A stretch of DNA of 64,000 bases from Paenibacillus sp. 1001270B_150601_E10 (lineage in GTDB: Bacteria > Bacillota > Bacilli > Paenibacillales > Paenibacillaceae): positions 599,036 to 663,035 of the forward strand of contig NZ_JADMOL010000002.1 in NCBI RefSeq assembly GCF_015558675.1. The letters are read 5' to 3'. The notes beneath the pieces are model-generated. The model ran no database searches. It saw only the letters and a list, made by a program, of their open reading frames with translations, and had not been told where the DNA came from. The translations under genes were made by a program, and so were the position numbers. Each line of letters begins with the position of its first letter. The first letter of the stretch is position 1. This document shows, piece by piece, positions 9,173 to 18,082 of this stretch.

Positions 9173-9201
9173 TTTATTTCTCTATGCTCTTATAGTACAA
9201 T
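9173..9201 (+). promoter_or_regulatory. Probable promoter of yloU-fakA-degV
   Basis: TACAAT (9196-9201) makes a good -10; TTTATT (9173-9178) at 17 bp spacing is a weak -35. It lies about 40 bp upstream of the yloU start, with GAGGAGTG as ribosome binding site in between. Confidence 0.5.
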
Positions 9202-9243
9202 GGTAACTAGTCCATAATACTCGAAAAGAGGAGTGAACGAACC

Positions 9244-9603
9244 ATGGCCATTGAACTCAAACTAGAACAGGGAAATGTCAACATTTCAGAAGACGTAATA
9301 TCGGTAATCGCCGGTTCAGCCGCAATGGAAGTTTACGGCCTAGTGGGCATGGCTTCGCGTAAGCAACTAAAAGACGGCATTGCTGAACTACTCGGTCGCG
9401 AGAATCTTTCACGCGGTGTCGAAGTTCGCCGTGTCCAAGATGCGCTGCACATCGATTTATATATTATAGTAAGCTACGGAACGAAAATATCTGAAGTTGC
9501 GCATAATATTCAAGTTAAGGTCAAGTATGTGTTAAATGAAATCGTTGGTCTTAACGTGGAGCAAGTTAATATCTTTGTGCAGGACGTACGTGTATTAAGC
9601 TAG
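9244..9603 (+). CDS. yloU: Asp23/Gls24 family envelope stress protein YloU
   Basis: A 119-residue Asp23-family protein. The N-terminal ...NISEDVISVIAGSAAMEVYG segment, central IDLYIIVSYG and C-terminal VNIFVQDVRV are characteristic. Members are small cytosolic or membrane-anchored proteins with roles in envelope stress, and one almost always sits directly before the fatty-acid kinase gene fakA, as here (gap 15 bp). No transmembrane segment is visible. The exact role of this paralogue is not known to me. Confidence 0.9.
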   Translation: MAIELKLEQGNVNISEDVISVIAGSAAMEVYGLVGMASRKQLKDGIAELLGRENLSRGVEVRRVQDALHIDLYIIVSYGTKISEVAHNIQVKVKYVLNEIVGLNVEQVNIFVQDVRVLS

Positions 9604-9618
9604 GAAGGGGAATTTTCT

Positions 9619-11397
9619 TTGAATATGCGTTCTTTGAATGGAACACAATTTGCGAATATGGTATTGAGCGGGGCGGATTCGCTCCATCGCCACGTTGACC
9701 ATGTCAATGCCTTGAATGTGTTCCCGGTACCAGATGGTGATACGGGCACGAATATGAATTTGACAATGACTGCGGGCGTTAAAGAGATAAAGGACAAACG
9801 GTCAGCGTCCATCTCAAAGACGGCCGAGATCCTGTCGAAAGGCTTACTGATGGGGGCTCGCGGGAATTCTGGGGTCATCTTGTCACAGTTGTTCCGTGGC
9901 TTCAGCCGTGGTGTTGCAGGCCTTGATGAAGTGAATGCGGTACAATTTGCTCACGCATTGCAAAGTGGAGTAGATACAGCCTACAAAGCGGTAGTTAAGC
10001 CTGTAGAGGGGACCATTCTGACGGTAGCGAAGGATGCAGCGAAGCACGCCGTACATATTGCTCGCCGTACGCCTGATATCGAGGAACTGGTGCGGGAAGT
10101 GCTTGCGAAGGCGAATGAATCCTTGCAGCGCACGCCTGAACTGCTGCCTGTCTTAAAGCAAGTTGGTGTTGTGGATTCAGGTGGACAAGGACTCGTATAC
10201 ATCTACGAAGGATTCCTGCGTTTCCTAGTGTCGGGTGCTACAGAGGGGGCAGCAGAGCCAAGCGAGGCTAAGGCTGACCACGTCGCTTCAATCCAGGAGC
10301 GTGTCAAGCAGCTCGACGCGAATGCATCTGCACAAGCGAAGCTGAATACGGAAGATATTGAATTCCTGTACGATATGGAATTTTTTATCGATCTTACAAG
10401 AGGAACGGGCAAGCCATACAATGAAGAAGAATTTGAGAAAGCGCTAGCAAAGAACGGCGACTCGATCATTTTGATTTCAGATGAGGAGATTGTCAAAGTT
10501 CATGTGCACTCTAGACGCCCAGGCGAGGTATTTGATCTCGCTATGGCCTACGGTGAGCTGACTCGAATGCATATTCTGAACATGCGCGAACAGCACCGCG
10601 ATCTCCTTCATGGCGAGCATGAAGAGAATCCGGAGCAAGGCGAATCGGCGATGCCGGAAGTATTCGCTGAGATGCCGGCTGAGCAGGAGGAGTCCTTCCA
10701 ACTGCACAGTGAAAATGCAGAGCCGCCAGCTGATGAGATTGCTGCTTATGGCTTTATTGCTGTTGCGATGGGAGATGGCATTAAGGATATTTATCAAAGT
10801 CTCGGCGTAGACGTGGTGCTATCGGGTGGTCAGACGATGAACCCTAGTACGCAGGACTTTATTGAAGCGATCGAGACGATCACAGCGCAGCATATTATTA
10901 TTTTGCCGAACAACTCGAACATCATTATGGCAGCAAAGCAGGCTGCTGAGATTGTAGAGCGTGATATCACGGTTCTCGAGACGAAGACGATCCCTCAAGG
11001 CATCGCTGCTGCGTTTGCCTTCCAGGAAGAAGAGTCTCTTGAAACAAATATCGAGGCCATGCAAGAGGCGATTGCCCATGTCAAGTCCGGACAGGTTACG
11101 TATGCGGTTCGTGATACGCAATTTGACGGCCTTGAGATCAAGGCAGGCAACTTTATCGGTATCTCGGGAGGCAAGATCGTTGCGACAACGGAGCATCTGA
11201 CGGAAACATGCGAGCAGCTCTTGACGAAGATGCTTGAAACAGGCGGAGAGATCATCACCATTCTAACAGGAGAAGATGCGAAGGAAGAAGAAACCGCGTC
11301 GCTTGTTGAATGGGTAGAGGAGCATCATCCAGATGTTGAAGTTGAAGTGCATGCTGGGGGTCAACCGATCTATTCCTATATTATTTCTGTAGAATAA
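9619..11397 (+). CDS. fakA: Fatty acid kinase catalytic subunit FakA (DAK2 family, YloV)
   Basis: A 592-residue protein with an N-terminal DhaL/DAK2 ATP-binding domain (about 1-205; NVFPVPDGDTGTNM and GARGNSGVILSQ) and a C-terminal FakB-interacting region. FakA phosphorylates fatty acids held by a DegV/FakB protein, feeding exogenous fatty acids to the PlsX/PlsY route. The start is TTG at 9619, 8 nt after AGGAAGGGG; an internal ATG at 9625 is too close to improve on it. The following degV gene is a likely FakB partner, and plsX lies at the other end of the window. Confidence 0.93.
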   Translation: MNMRSLNGTQFANMVLSGADSLHRHVDHVNALNVFPVPDGDTGTNMNLTMTAGVKEIKDKRSASISKTAEILSKGLLMGARGNSGVILSQLFRGFSRGVAGLDEVNAVQFAHALQSGVDTAYKAVVKPVEGTILTVAKDAAKHAVHIARRTPDIEELVREVLAKANESLQRTPELLPVLKQVGVVDSGGQGLVYIYEGFLRFLVSGATEGAAEPSEAKADHVASIQERVKQLDANASAQAKLNTEDIEFLYDMEFFIDLTRGTGKPYNEEEFEKALAKNGDSIILISDEEIVKVHVHSRRPGEVFDLAMAYGELTRMHILNMREQHRDLLHGEHEENPEQGESAMPEVFAEMPAEQEESFQLHSENAEPPADEIAAYGFIAVAMGDGIKDIYQSLGVDVVLSGGQTMNPSTQDFIEAIETITAQHIIILPNNSNIIMAAKQAAEIVERDITVLETKTIPQGIAAAFAFQEEESLETNIEAMQEAIAHVKSGQVTYAVRDTQFDGLEIKAGNFIGISGGKIVATTEHLTETCEQLLTKMLETGGEIITILTGEDAKEEETASLVEWVEEHHPDVEVEVHAGGQPIYSYIISVE

Positions 11398-11441
11398 CAA
11401 AGGTAGATGACTCACGAATGTTGTGATGGGGAGGCAACGAT

Positions 11442-12326
11442 ATGGCTCAAGTTCGAATCGTGACGGACAGCACTGCTGACATCCCGCTTGAACTGCGCGA
11501 ACGCTATGGTATCGAGATGGTACCGCTGAAAGTTCATTTTGGTCATGAGATGTATCAGGATGCGGTAACGATCGATGCGGATCAATTCTATCAGAAGCTA
11601 GTCGAGTCACCAAAGCTGCCAACAACGTCTCAGCCGTCACCTGTAGAGTTTCTTGACGTATTTAATCGGTTGAATCAGGAGCCAGATACACCAATCATCT
11701 CCATTCATCTTTCCTCTGCACTCAGCGGCACTTATCAGTCCGCAATGCTTGCGAAGAGCATGATGGAAGAGGCTAGTGATATTACGATTGTAGACTCCAA
11801 GTCTGCATCATACGGCTTCGGCAGCTTTGTCGTACAAGCGGCAAAAATGGCTCAGGAAGGTAAAACGAAAGATGAGATTCTGCAGATGATTCAGTGGATG
11901 CAGGAGCATCGGAAGCTGTTCTTCTTGGTAGATTCTCTTGAATATTTGCAAAAAGGTGGCCGTATCGGGAAAGCGGCAGCCTTGTTTGGAACATTGCTTA
12001 ACATTAAGCCGATTCTCTCTATTGATAATGAGGGAGAAGTATATTCGGTTGAGAAAGTCCGCGGATCGAAGAAAGCTGTTCAACGAATCTTGGACATGCT
12101 GGAACAGGACTTCAAGAATGTTCCTGTTCATTTAGCAGTCGGCTATACGGACAATATGGCAGCGACCGAACCTGTTGTAGCTGCATTGAAGTCGCAGTTG
12201 GATATCAAGTCTCTTATGTATACCCGTATTGGTGCTGTTATAGGTACTCATGTTGGGCTCGGTGTCACAGCCGTGTTCATGTGGCCTGCCATTGGACCAG
12301 ACGGTGAGCCTTTTTCTGAGGCATAA
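11442..12326 (+). CDS. DegV family protein, probable fatty-acid-binding FakB
   Basis: A 294-residue DegV-fold lipid-binding protein. N-terminal VTDSTADIPLEL and the HLSSALSGTYQSA segment (fatty-acid carboxylate contact) are the family hallmarks. Adjacent to fakA (44 bp gap), it is best read as the FakB subunit that presents a fatty acid to FakA. Many Firmicutes have two FakB proteins of different chain specificity; only one is here. GGGGAGGCAACG precedes the ATG. The specificity cannot be read from the sequence. Confidence 0.88.
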   Translation: MAQVRIVTDSTADIPLELRERYGIEMVPLKVHFGHEMYQDAVTIDADQFYQKLVESPKLPTTSQPSPVEFLDVFNRLNQEPDTPIISIHLSSALSGTYQSAMLAKSMMEEASDITIVDSKSASYGFGSFVVQAAKMAQEGKTKDEILQMIQWMQEHRKLFFLVDSLEYLQKGGRIGKAAALFGTLLNIKPILSIDNEGEVYSVEKVRGSKKAVQRILDMLEQDFKNVPVHLAVGYTDNMAATEPVVAALKSQLDIKSLMYTRIGAVIGTHVGLGVTAVFMWPAIGPDGEPFSEA

Positions 12327-12335
12327 TAGGAATGA

Positions 12336-14387
12336 ATGATGATTGATTATACTTCAATTCCAGTAACCGTGGTTAAAGGCGTGAGTGCTGCCAAGCAGCA
12401 GGAACTTCACGCCTTTGGCATTTCTTCAGTAGCCGATTTGCTATTATATTTCCCGTATCGTTATGAAGATTTCCATGTTCGCCAACTGAATGAAGTGAAG
12501 GATGGCGAGAAGATTACCGTCGAAGGACGTATTGTTAGTGCTCCTGTTGTCCAGCGATTTGGCAAGAAATCGAGGGTGACCGTTCGCTTAATGGTCGAGG
12601 AGTGGCTTGTCACGGCCACGTGGTTCAATCGCCCCTATATGCGCGAGCAGCTGACCCAAGGAAGAGATGTTGTCGTCACAGGTAAATGGGACCAGCGGCG
12701 CATGCAAATCACGGTCGCGACGTCTGAATTCCCTGATCGAGGGGCGATGCGCAAGGATACGCTGCAGCCCGTGTATTCGGTTGGCGGCAAGATCACGCAG
12801 AACTGGATGCGCAAGACGATTGCGCAGGCGCTTCAGCAGTTCTCAGAGATGATTCCGGAGGTGCTGCCTCAGGAGCTTGTTCGCAGGTATCGCCTGATGC
12901 CAAGGAAGCAAGCCATTGTTGCACTGCACACTCCTCAGGATGCGCAGGCCGGCAAGCAAGCCCGCAGGCGGATGGTCTATGAGGAATTGCTCTTATTCCA
13001 ATTAAAATTACATGCTTTCCGTGCGCTGAATCGTGAGCGTGCAGATGGTGTTGCTCACTCGACCTCGAACGCTCAGGTTCGAGAATTTGTGCATTCTCTG
13101 CCATTTGAGCTTACAGATGGCCAAAAGGGGGCCGTTACCGATATTCTTGCGGACATGCGATCTCCATATTGTATGAATCGTCTGCTCCAAGGGGATGTGG
13201 GCTCTGGCAAGACCGTTGTCTCCGCTATTGCACTGTATGCTTCTGTTCGCTCCGGTTATCAAGGAGCTCTAATGGTACCGACAGAGATTTTAGCCGAGCA
13301 GCATATGCGATCCCTTTCCAAGCTGTTTGAGTCACACGGTATTCAGGTTGCTCTCCTGACAGGAAGTGTAACAGGCCGGAAGCGAAAAGATATTTTGGCT
13401 GGGCTGCAAATGGGGGCCATTGATATTATCGTGGGCACGCACGCATTGATTCAGGAAGACGTTTATTTCAAGCAGCTTGGGCTGGTCGTCACCGATGAAC
13501 AGCATCGGTTCGGCGTCAATCAGCGCAGCATTCTCCGACGCAAGGGGATGAATCCAGACGTGCTGCTTATGACGGCGACGCCGATTCCAAGAACGCTCGC
13601 GATCACGGCATTTGGCGATATGGATGTAACAAGTATTAAGGATCGACCTGCGGGACGGAAGCCGATCAAAACCTATTGGGTGAAGCATGATATGCTGGAC
13701 CGCGTCCTTGGCTTTATTCGTCGGGAAGTGGATCAAGGGCGCCAAGCTTATATGATCTGTCCGCTAATTGAGGAATCCGATAAGCTCGACGTACAGAATG
13801 CAATCGATGTCCATGTTCAGATGCAGCAGGCTTTCCCTGATCTGCGCATCGGTTTGCTTCATGGACGGATGACGCCTTCTGAGAAGGATGAGGCCATGCG
13901 TGCATTTAGCTCTGGTGATACCCATCTGCTCGTCTCAACGACCGTGATCGAGGTCGGAGTGGACGTGCCTAACTCCACGCTGATGATTATTATGGATGCC
14001 GAACGCTTCGGTCTATCTCAGCTCCACCAGCTGAGAGGGCGCGTTGGGCGGGGCGAGCATCAATCGTATTGCGTGCTCATTGCCGATCCGAAGTCTGAGG
14101 TAGGAAAAGAACGCATGCGCATTATGACGGAGACAGAGGATGGCTTCGAGCTGTCGCAGCGAGATCTTGAGCTTAGGGGCCCCGGGGATTTCTTCGGAAC
14201 GAAGCAGAGTGGACTTCCTGAGTTCAAGCTTGCTGACATGGCGAGCGACTTTGCTGTGCTGGAGCAGGCAAGAGAGGACGCGGCCGACCTGATCGGGATG
14301 GAGAATTTCTGGACGACGGCGGAATATCGTCCGCTGCATGAGATGCTTAAGCAGGAGCAGCTCTTCCAAGGGGAGCTTCTCGATTAG
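12336..14387 (+). CDS. recG: ATP-dependent DNA helicase RecG
   Basis: A 683-residue branched-DNA translocase that reverses stalled replication forks and processes Holliday junctions. The N-terminal wedge/OB domain spans about 1-230. The helicase core carries GDVGSGKT (motif I), DEQHRFG (motif II, the DEQH form typical of RecG), TATPIPRT (motif III) and QLRGRVGRG (motif VI). The C-terminal TRG motif lies around LELRGPGDFFGTKQSG. The length is normal. It follows degV by 9 bp and is probably cotranscribed. Confidence 0.96.
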   Translation: MMIDYTSIPVTVVKGVSAAKQQELHAFGISSVADLLLYFPYRYEDFHVRQLNEVKDGEKITVEGRIVSAPVVQRFGKKSRVTVRLMVEEWLVTATWFNRPYMREQLTQGRDVVVTGKWDQRRMQITVATSEFPDRGAMRKDTLQPVYSVGGKITQNWMRKTIAQALQQFSEMIPEVLPQELVRRYRLMPRKQAIVALHTPQDAQAGKQARRRMVYEELLLFQLKLHAFRALNRERADGVAHSTSNAQVREFVHSLPFELTDGQKGAVTDILADMRSPYCMNRLLQGDVGSGKTVVSAIALYASVRSGYQGALMVPTEILAEQHMRSLSKLFESHGIQVALLTGSVTGRKRKDILAGLQMGAIDIIVGTHALIQEDVYFKQLGLVVTDEQHRFGVNQRSILRRKGMNPDVLLMTATPIPRTLAITAFGDMDVTSIKDRPAGRKPIKTYWVKHDMLDRVLGFIRREVDQGRQAYMICPLIEESDKLDVQNAIDVHVQMQQAFPDLRIGLLHGRMTPSEKDEAMRAFSSGDTHLLVSTTVIEVGVDVPNSTLMIIMDAERFGLSQLHQLRGRVGRGEHQSYCVLIADPKSEVGKERMRIMTETEDGFELSQRDLELRGPGDFFGTKQSGLPEFKLADMASDFAVLEQAREDAADLIGMENFWTTAEYRPLHEMLKQEQLFQGELLD

Positions 14388-14514
14388 TCGTGATATGGGC
14401 CAAGCCCTCCTGCATACAATGGTACAAACGAGGATGACTTGCGCTTCGGGTTGCATTCAGCATGTATACTGAATCACTTCGCAAGTCTACATTTGTACCG
14501 GGGGTGTGCTTGCG

Positions 14515-14802
14515 ATGTCATATGTAAAGTATGGAATCAGTCCGCAGCTTGTTGAACGTGTAAAGACAAAGTTGCGTAACCCGACCACGAAGGAGAAAAT
14601 CAAGCGTCTCGTTGACGGGGTTACCAAACATGATTTGCAGGATCGAGCGATTGTTCGCCGATTGATACGCCAGGCAGCAAAGGTTCTTCATGAGCCGTTA
14701 ACGGATACGCAGGAAACGCAGCTGGTGCAGTTCGTCATCGCTCAGAAGATAGACCCTAATAACACGTTCCATCTGATTAAGCTGTGGGGAATGTTCCGTT
14801 AG
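14515..14802 (+). CDS. spoVIF: Stage VI sporulation protein F (SpoVIF-like)
   Basis: A 95-residue protein resembling the SpoVIF family, which in Bacillus is needed for proper spore coat assembly under SigK/GerE control. The conserved pattern in the C-terminal half, LQDRAIVRRLIRQAAKVL then LVQFVIAQKIDPNN and LIKLWGMFR, is as I remember for Paenibacillus members. The ATG at 14515 is 8 nt after GGGGGTG; an in-frame GTG at 14506 overlaps that site and was rejected. It is followed by a strong terminator. Assignment is by memory of the family, not by search. Confidence 0.75.
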   Translation: MSYVKYGISPQLVERVKTKLRNPTTKEKIKRLVDGVTKHDLQDRAIVRRLIRQAAKVLHEPLTDTQETQLVQFVIAQKIDPNNTFHLIKLWGMFR

Positions 14803-14836
14803 CTTAATCAGAGCACAATCAAGCAGGCATAATAAG

Positions 14837-14877
14837 AAAGCGCGGTCGCTGTTCGAGTGAACAGTCCCGCGCTTTTT
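14837..14877 (+). terminator. Rho-independent terminator after spoVIF
   Basis: AAAGCGCGG...CTGTTC pairs with GAACAG..CCGCGCTTT around a short loop, followed by a T-run. It closes the rightward recG/spoVIF block before the leftward genes. Confidence 0.85.
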
Positions 14878-15007
14878 ATGTTTGAATTAGGTTGAAGCAG
14901 CAATTGAGAATGTTTGAGCGTTTGAAGCGTCATTCCTTATGAGGTATTCGCTATGAACTGATGATATAAGTTTTATATGATATTGATACAGAGCATCGGC
15001 GTAGGCT

Positions 15008-15700
15008 CTAAAACAACACTGGCGGATCATCGATGGCTTCGATGCAACGAGGACTGTCATTCTGAACGCGACCAACCTCGGTGCTTACAGGATACATATC
15101 AAGCCAAGTATCTGGAGCAGGCTTGAGTAGTGCTTGAAGCTGAAGGATGTCTTTCTGATCCCGGTTAAGCCATTCATCAATGTGCTCTTCCTGAAGGAGT
15201 ACGGGCATCCGGTCATGAATGGCTTCCATCTTGCGGTTCGGGGTTGTCGTAATGATAGTAAAGGTGCTTAGTCTAGTCCCATCTGTTCTTGTCCATGTAT
15301 CATACAGCCCCGCCATATGAAAAAGCTTGTTCTGCCGCGGTACGATCCGCATCGGCTGCTTGATGTTTTTGTCTATTTTTTTCCATTCATAGAAGCTGTC
15401 TGCAGGGACAATGCAGCGCTTACGCTGAAATGGCTCTCTAAAGGCAGGCTTGTCTGTCAGCGTCTCAGCTCTTGCATTAATGGTACGGTAAGCCATCTTC
15501 TCATCCTTTGCCCAAGAGGGAACGAGACCCCAGCGAAGCGGACCCATTCTGCGCTTCTGTCCATCATGGATCAGGGCAGGCATGATCTGTCCCGGAGCTA
15601 CGTTATAGCGGGGCTGATGAAAGGGGAGCGGGCTTTCCTCAAGCGAATAATAGATCAACAGCTCCTCCCAAGTGACGGTCAATGTATAACGGCCACACAT
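15008..15700 (-). CDS. SRAP-domain abasic-site processing protein (YedK/HMCES family)
   Basis: A 230-residue SOS-response-associated peptidase (SRAP) protein. These enzymes cross-link through Cys2 to abasic sites in single-stranded DNA and so protect them. Visible features are MCGRYTL at the N-terminus with catalytic Cys2, INARAET (Asn and Glu of the active site), CIVPADSFYEWK, and the late IHDRMPVLL with the active-site His. The length is typical. It lies just upstream (in sequence) of the LexA-controlled polymerase unit and reads the same way, but no LexA box was found at its own start. Confidence 0.93.
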   Translation of the reverse strand: MCGRYTLTVTWEELLIYYSLEESPLPFHQPRYNVAPGQIMPALIHDGQKRRMGPLRWGLVPSWAKDEKMAYRTINARAETLTDKPAFREPFQRKRCIVPADSFYEWKKIDKNIKQPMRIVPRQNKLFHMAGLYDTWTRTDGTRLSTFTIITTTPNRKMEAIHDRMPVLLQEEHIDEWLNRDQKDILQLQALLKPAPDTWLDMYPVSTEVGRVQNDSPRCIEAIDDPPVLF

Positions 15701-16004
15701 TGCCTTTTTCCCTCCTTATGGCTCATGATTAGCTTGATTGTAGCATAAGCAATTACGATTGCCCAATTGGATAAAGGCAATGATCAATGATGGGACTTCA
15801 CCTTTGAGCACAGAAATCCCCTTCTCTCGCTTGCTGCTAAAAGAGAAGGGGACGAACGGTGTTTACCATATTGACTTGCTCTATTACTTTATCTAGACTA
15901 GTACATCTCTGTAGGACGATTATCTTTGGGTATCTTTTCCAGTCTATCTAGTCTCTGATTGGTTTTCTAATCATTTGTTCAACTTATATAGAATGGGTAG
16001 TGGT
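15701..16004. other. Intergenic region with one hairpin
   Basis: There is no gene in this stretch. The only clear structure is the hairpin at 15817-15852, read here as a terminator for the leftward polymerase unit. Confidence 0.6.
15811..15852 (-). terminator. Possible terminator of the SOS polymerase unit
   Basis: TCCCCTTCTCT (15817-15827) and AGAGAAGGGGA (15842-15852) form a perfect 11-bp stem. On the minus strand only a short T-run (TTTCTG) follows, so termination may be incomplete. Confidence 0.45.
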
Positions 16005-16340
16005 TTATTGAATCGAGACACGGACGATATCTGCTGCAGGAATCCAAAGCTTCTCCTCCTCCTGCTGAATTCGAATCGCTCTTCGCTGCGGATCAATCTG
16101 GATAACGGTTCCTGCTATATGCCGATCCTCCACCTCATCGAACAAAGTAAGCACAACGGAAGTGTGCTCCTGCATCGACTGTGCAATAATCGCAGACAAA
16201 TATTCCAGTTCCTGACTGTCGAGCTTGGGACGAGTCTTCTTCACGATGCGTTCTTGATGATGCAGATAAGCCTCCTTATGCTCAGGCAGCATCATGCGTG
16301 AAGACTCGAACAGCCCATTGCCTTCCAGCTTCTTGCTCAT
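16005..16340 (-). CDS. YolD-like protein
   Basis: A 111-residue YolD-family protein. It carries the central MMLPEHKEAYLHHQ segment and a C-terminal small beta domain (GTVIQIDPQRRAIRI...LWIPAADIVRV). YolD proteins are encoded next to UvrX/DinB-type Y-family polymerases in Bacilli, and have been likened to UmuD-type accessory factors. Its ATG overlaps the polymerase stop by 4 nt, so it is the last gene of the LexA-controlled unit. Confidence 0.88.
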   Translation of the reverse strand: MSKKLEGNGLFESSRMMLPEHKEAYLHHQERIVKKTRPKLDSQELEYLSAIIAQSMQEHTSVVLTLFDEVEDRHIAGTVIQIDPQRRAIRIQQEEEKLWIPAADIVRVSIQ

Positions 16341-17587
16341 TTATAGTGACCTCCAATCTTCTGTGCACGATCCCGCGCTTGCCCTGAGGCTTGAAGGGAG
16401 GATGCTCTCATAATGGCGGCATTGCCATACTTCAGCTTAATCTGGTCTGCTGCCTTCTCTAGCGCCAGTTCCTTCTCGCGATCATGGAACAAATCGAGCT
16501 GCACCACCTGATCGCTGACGAGATCCGTTAAGGATACGCCGATGCTTCGAATCGGCGAGCCATTCCAATGCTTCATGAATAATGCCATCACGGTCTGATA
16601 CACTTCGCTTGTCAAATTCGTAGGATCATCAAGCTTTTTCTGGCGATGAAAGCCAGTGCTCTTATTAAAGTCTGCTCCTCGGCAGCCGACGGAGACCACA
16701 TAGCCCATAAAGCCTTTGCGGCGGGTGCGCTGGCATACGAGCTCTGTCAATTCAAGCAGTGGAACACGGATCTCTTCCAGCGTATAATAGTCATAAGGAA
16801 GCGTCATTTGATGGCCAATGCCCTTCTGGGTATTATGGGTGTTTGGCTTGACGGGGGAGTAATCCTTGCCGTTTGCGATCATCCACAGCACTTCGCCATT
16901 TACGCCCCACTTGGCTTTAAGCCGCGATAAAGGCGTCCCTGCCAGATCGCCGATGGTATGAATCCCCATGCGGGTTAAGTGCTTCGTCATGCGCGAACCT
17001 ACCATGAACATCTGGTGAATCGGAAGCGGCCACAGCATCGTCTCGATCTGCTCTGAGGGAAGAGTCCAAATGCCAGAAGGCTTCTTCTTCGCATAGTTGT
17101 CGCAGGCCATCTTTGAGAGCACTTTATTCTCACTGATGCCGACACGTATATAAACGCCAGTATCCTTTAGAATCTTTCTTTGCAGATTCTGTGCAATCTC
17201 CTCGGGACTGCCAAAAAGCCCTAGGCTGCCAGTGACGTCAAGAAATTGCTCGTCAATGCTGTAAGGCTCTACAAGATCCGTATAGTTCTGCATAATCTCC
17301 GTAATTTGCAGAGAGACCCGAATGTATTCTTGCATGCGGGGACGAATGACGACAAGGTCAGGACACTTTCCTAGTGCTTCGCCAAGGCGCTCAGCAGTCG
17401 TAATGCCGTACTTCTTCGCTAAAGGGCAGGCTGCAAGGATAATACCGGATCTTCTTGCCGGATCTCCGGCCACCACAACGGGCTGATCGGCATACTCGGG
17501 ATGAGCGGCCTTCTCGACGCTTGTATAGAAGGACTGGCAATCGGCCAGCATAATGACTCTCTTCTTTGAAAGAGCCGTGTTCTTCAT
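16337..17587 (-). CDS. Y-family DNA polymerase (DinB/UvrX type)
   Basis: A 416-residue translesion polymerase. The catalytic segments are VIMLADCQSFYTSVEKA (metal Asp), the YSIDEQFLDVTG block (the two acidic residues of the S-[IV]-DE motif), then a thumb with helix-hairpin-helix (MTKHLTRMGIHTIGDLAG) and a little-finger domain from about 250. With a YolD partner it fits the UvrX/YqjW subgroup rather than housekeeping DinB. The ATG at 17587 forms ATGA with the stop of the upstream gene and follows GGGGAAAG; an in-frame ATG at 17602 was not chosen. The unit has its own LexA-box promoter. Confidence 0.92.
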   Translation of the reverse strand: MKNTALSKKRVIMLADCQSFYTSVEKAAHPEYADQPVVVAGDPARRSGIILAACPLAKKYGITTAERLGEALGKCPDLVVIRPRMQEYIRVSLQITEIMQNYTDLVEPYSIDEQFLDVTGSLGLFGSPEEIAQNLQRKILKDTGVYIRVGISENKVLSKMACDNYAKKKPSGIWTLPSEQIETMLWPLPIHQMFMVGSRMTKHLTRMGIHTIGDLAGTPLSRLKAKWGVNGEVLWMIANGKDYSPVKPNTHNTQKGIGHQMTLPYDYYTLEEIRVPLLELTELVCQRTRRKGFMGYVVSVGCRGADFNKSTGFHRQKKLDDPTNLTSEVYQTVMALFMKHWNGSPIRSIGVSLTDLVSDQVVQLDLFHDREKELALEKAADQIKLKYGNAAIMRASSLQASGQARDRAQKIGGHYK

Positions 17588-17967
17588 AACTTTCCCCGCC
17601 ATTCCATATTGAAATAAGCGCTTAATCGAGTATGAAGCTCAGCGCGAACAAGGCTCCACAGCATAGAGCACTTATGATGGTAGCCACGGCATAAATAATA
17701 CGCCTCTACACCAAGCTCGGTTCGGCGCTCTTCATAAATCTTAAGCCCAAGCACACGCATTTGCTTGCGTATGCGTGCAAGATCCATCGTAATCTGATCT
17801 TGTGCATGTCGAAGAAGCATACAGTACAAGGCATTCATCTTAAGCGGCGTCTTCCCTAATATAGCCAAATCCCGTTCCAATGCATCAAGAAGGATCGGCA
17901 GCAATACGCATTCCTTAATGAGGTGAAGATCTTCCTCGGTCTCTAAGGGGGCTGCTCGCTTTGTCAC
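17584..17967 (-). CDS. SOS-regulated protein of unknown function, paralogue 2
   Basis: A 127-residue protein read from a GTG start 7 nt after GAGGAGA. I do not recognise the family. It is clearly related to the next gene at 18083-18475: both share a Leu-Ile/Val-Lys start, an RD-L...PLKM/SLKM block, a basic helix, and a Y-x-C-[RK]-G-Y-x-H...ML..L-x-R-x-E block near the C-terminus. It is helical and basic with no signal peptide. Its stop overlaps the polymerase start (ATGA), which implies coupled translation and a role with the polymerase. A LexA box lies inside its own promoter. Confidence 0.8.
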   Translation of the reverse strand: MTKRAAPLETEEDLHLIKECVLLPILLDALERDLAILGKTPLKMNALYCMLLRHAQDQITMDLARIRKQMRVLGLKIYEERRTELGVEAYYLCRGYHHKCSMLWSLVRAELHTRLSAYFNMEWRGKL

Positions 17968-18045
17968 AACAATCTCCTCGCTCCTTCGCAATAGTAACGC
18001 ATAAATGGGCAAGCTAATCGCAATGCACGATATTCGAATATCCCT

Positions 18046-18075
18046 AATATACACGAACAAATGTTCTGTTATCAA
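18046..18075 (-). promoter_or_regulatory. LexA-controlled promoter of paralogue 2, polymerase and yolD
   Basis: On the minus strand TTGATA (18075-18070) is followed after 18 bp by TATATT (18051-18046). The spacer holds the LexA (DinR) box AGAACATTTGTTCG (18067-18054), matching the Bacillus consensus CGAACN4GTTCG except for one end base. LexA binding would block polymerase directly. A 14-bp perfect palindrome GATATTCGAATATC follows at 18029-18042. Confidence 0.8.
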
Positions 18076-18082
18076 CAGGGAA

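Noticed and set aside
15317-15748. 143-codon open frame on the plus strand
   Set aside because: Antisense shadow of the SRAP gene, which has all its active-site residues.
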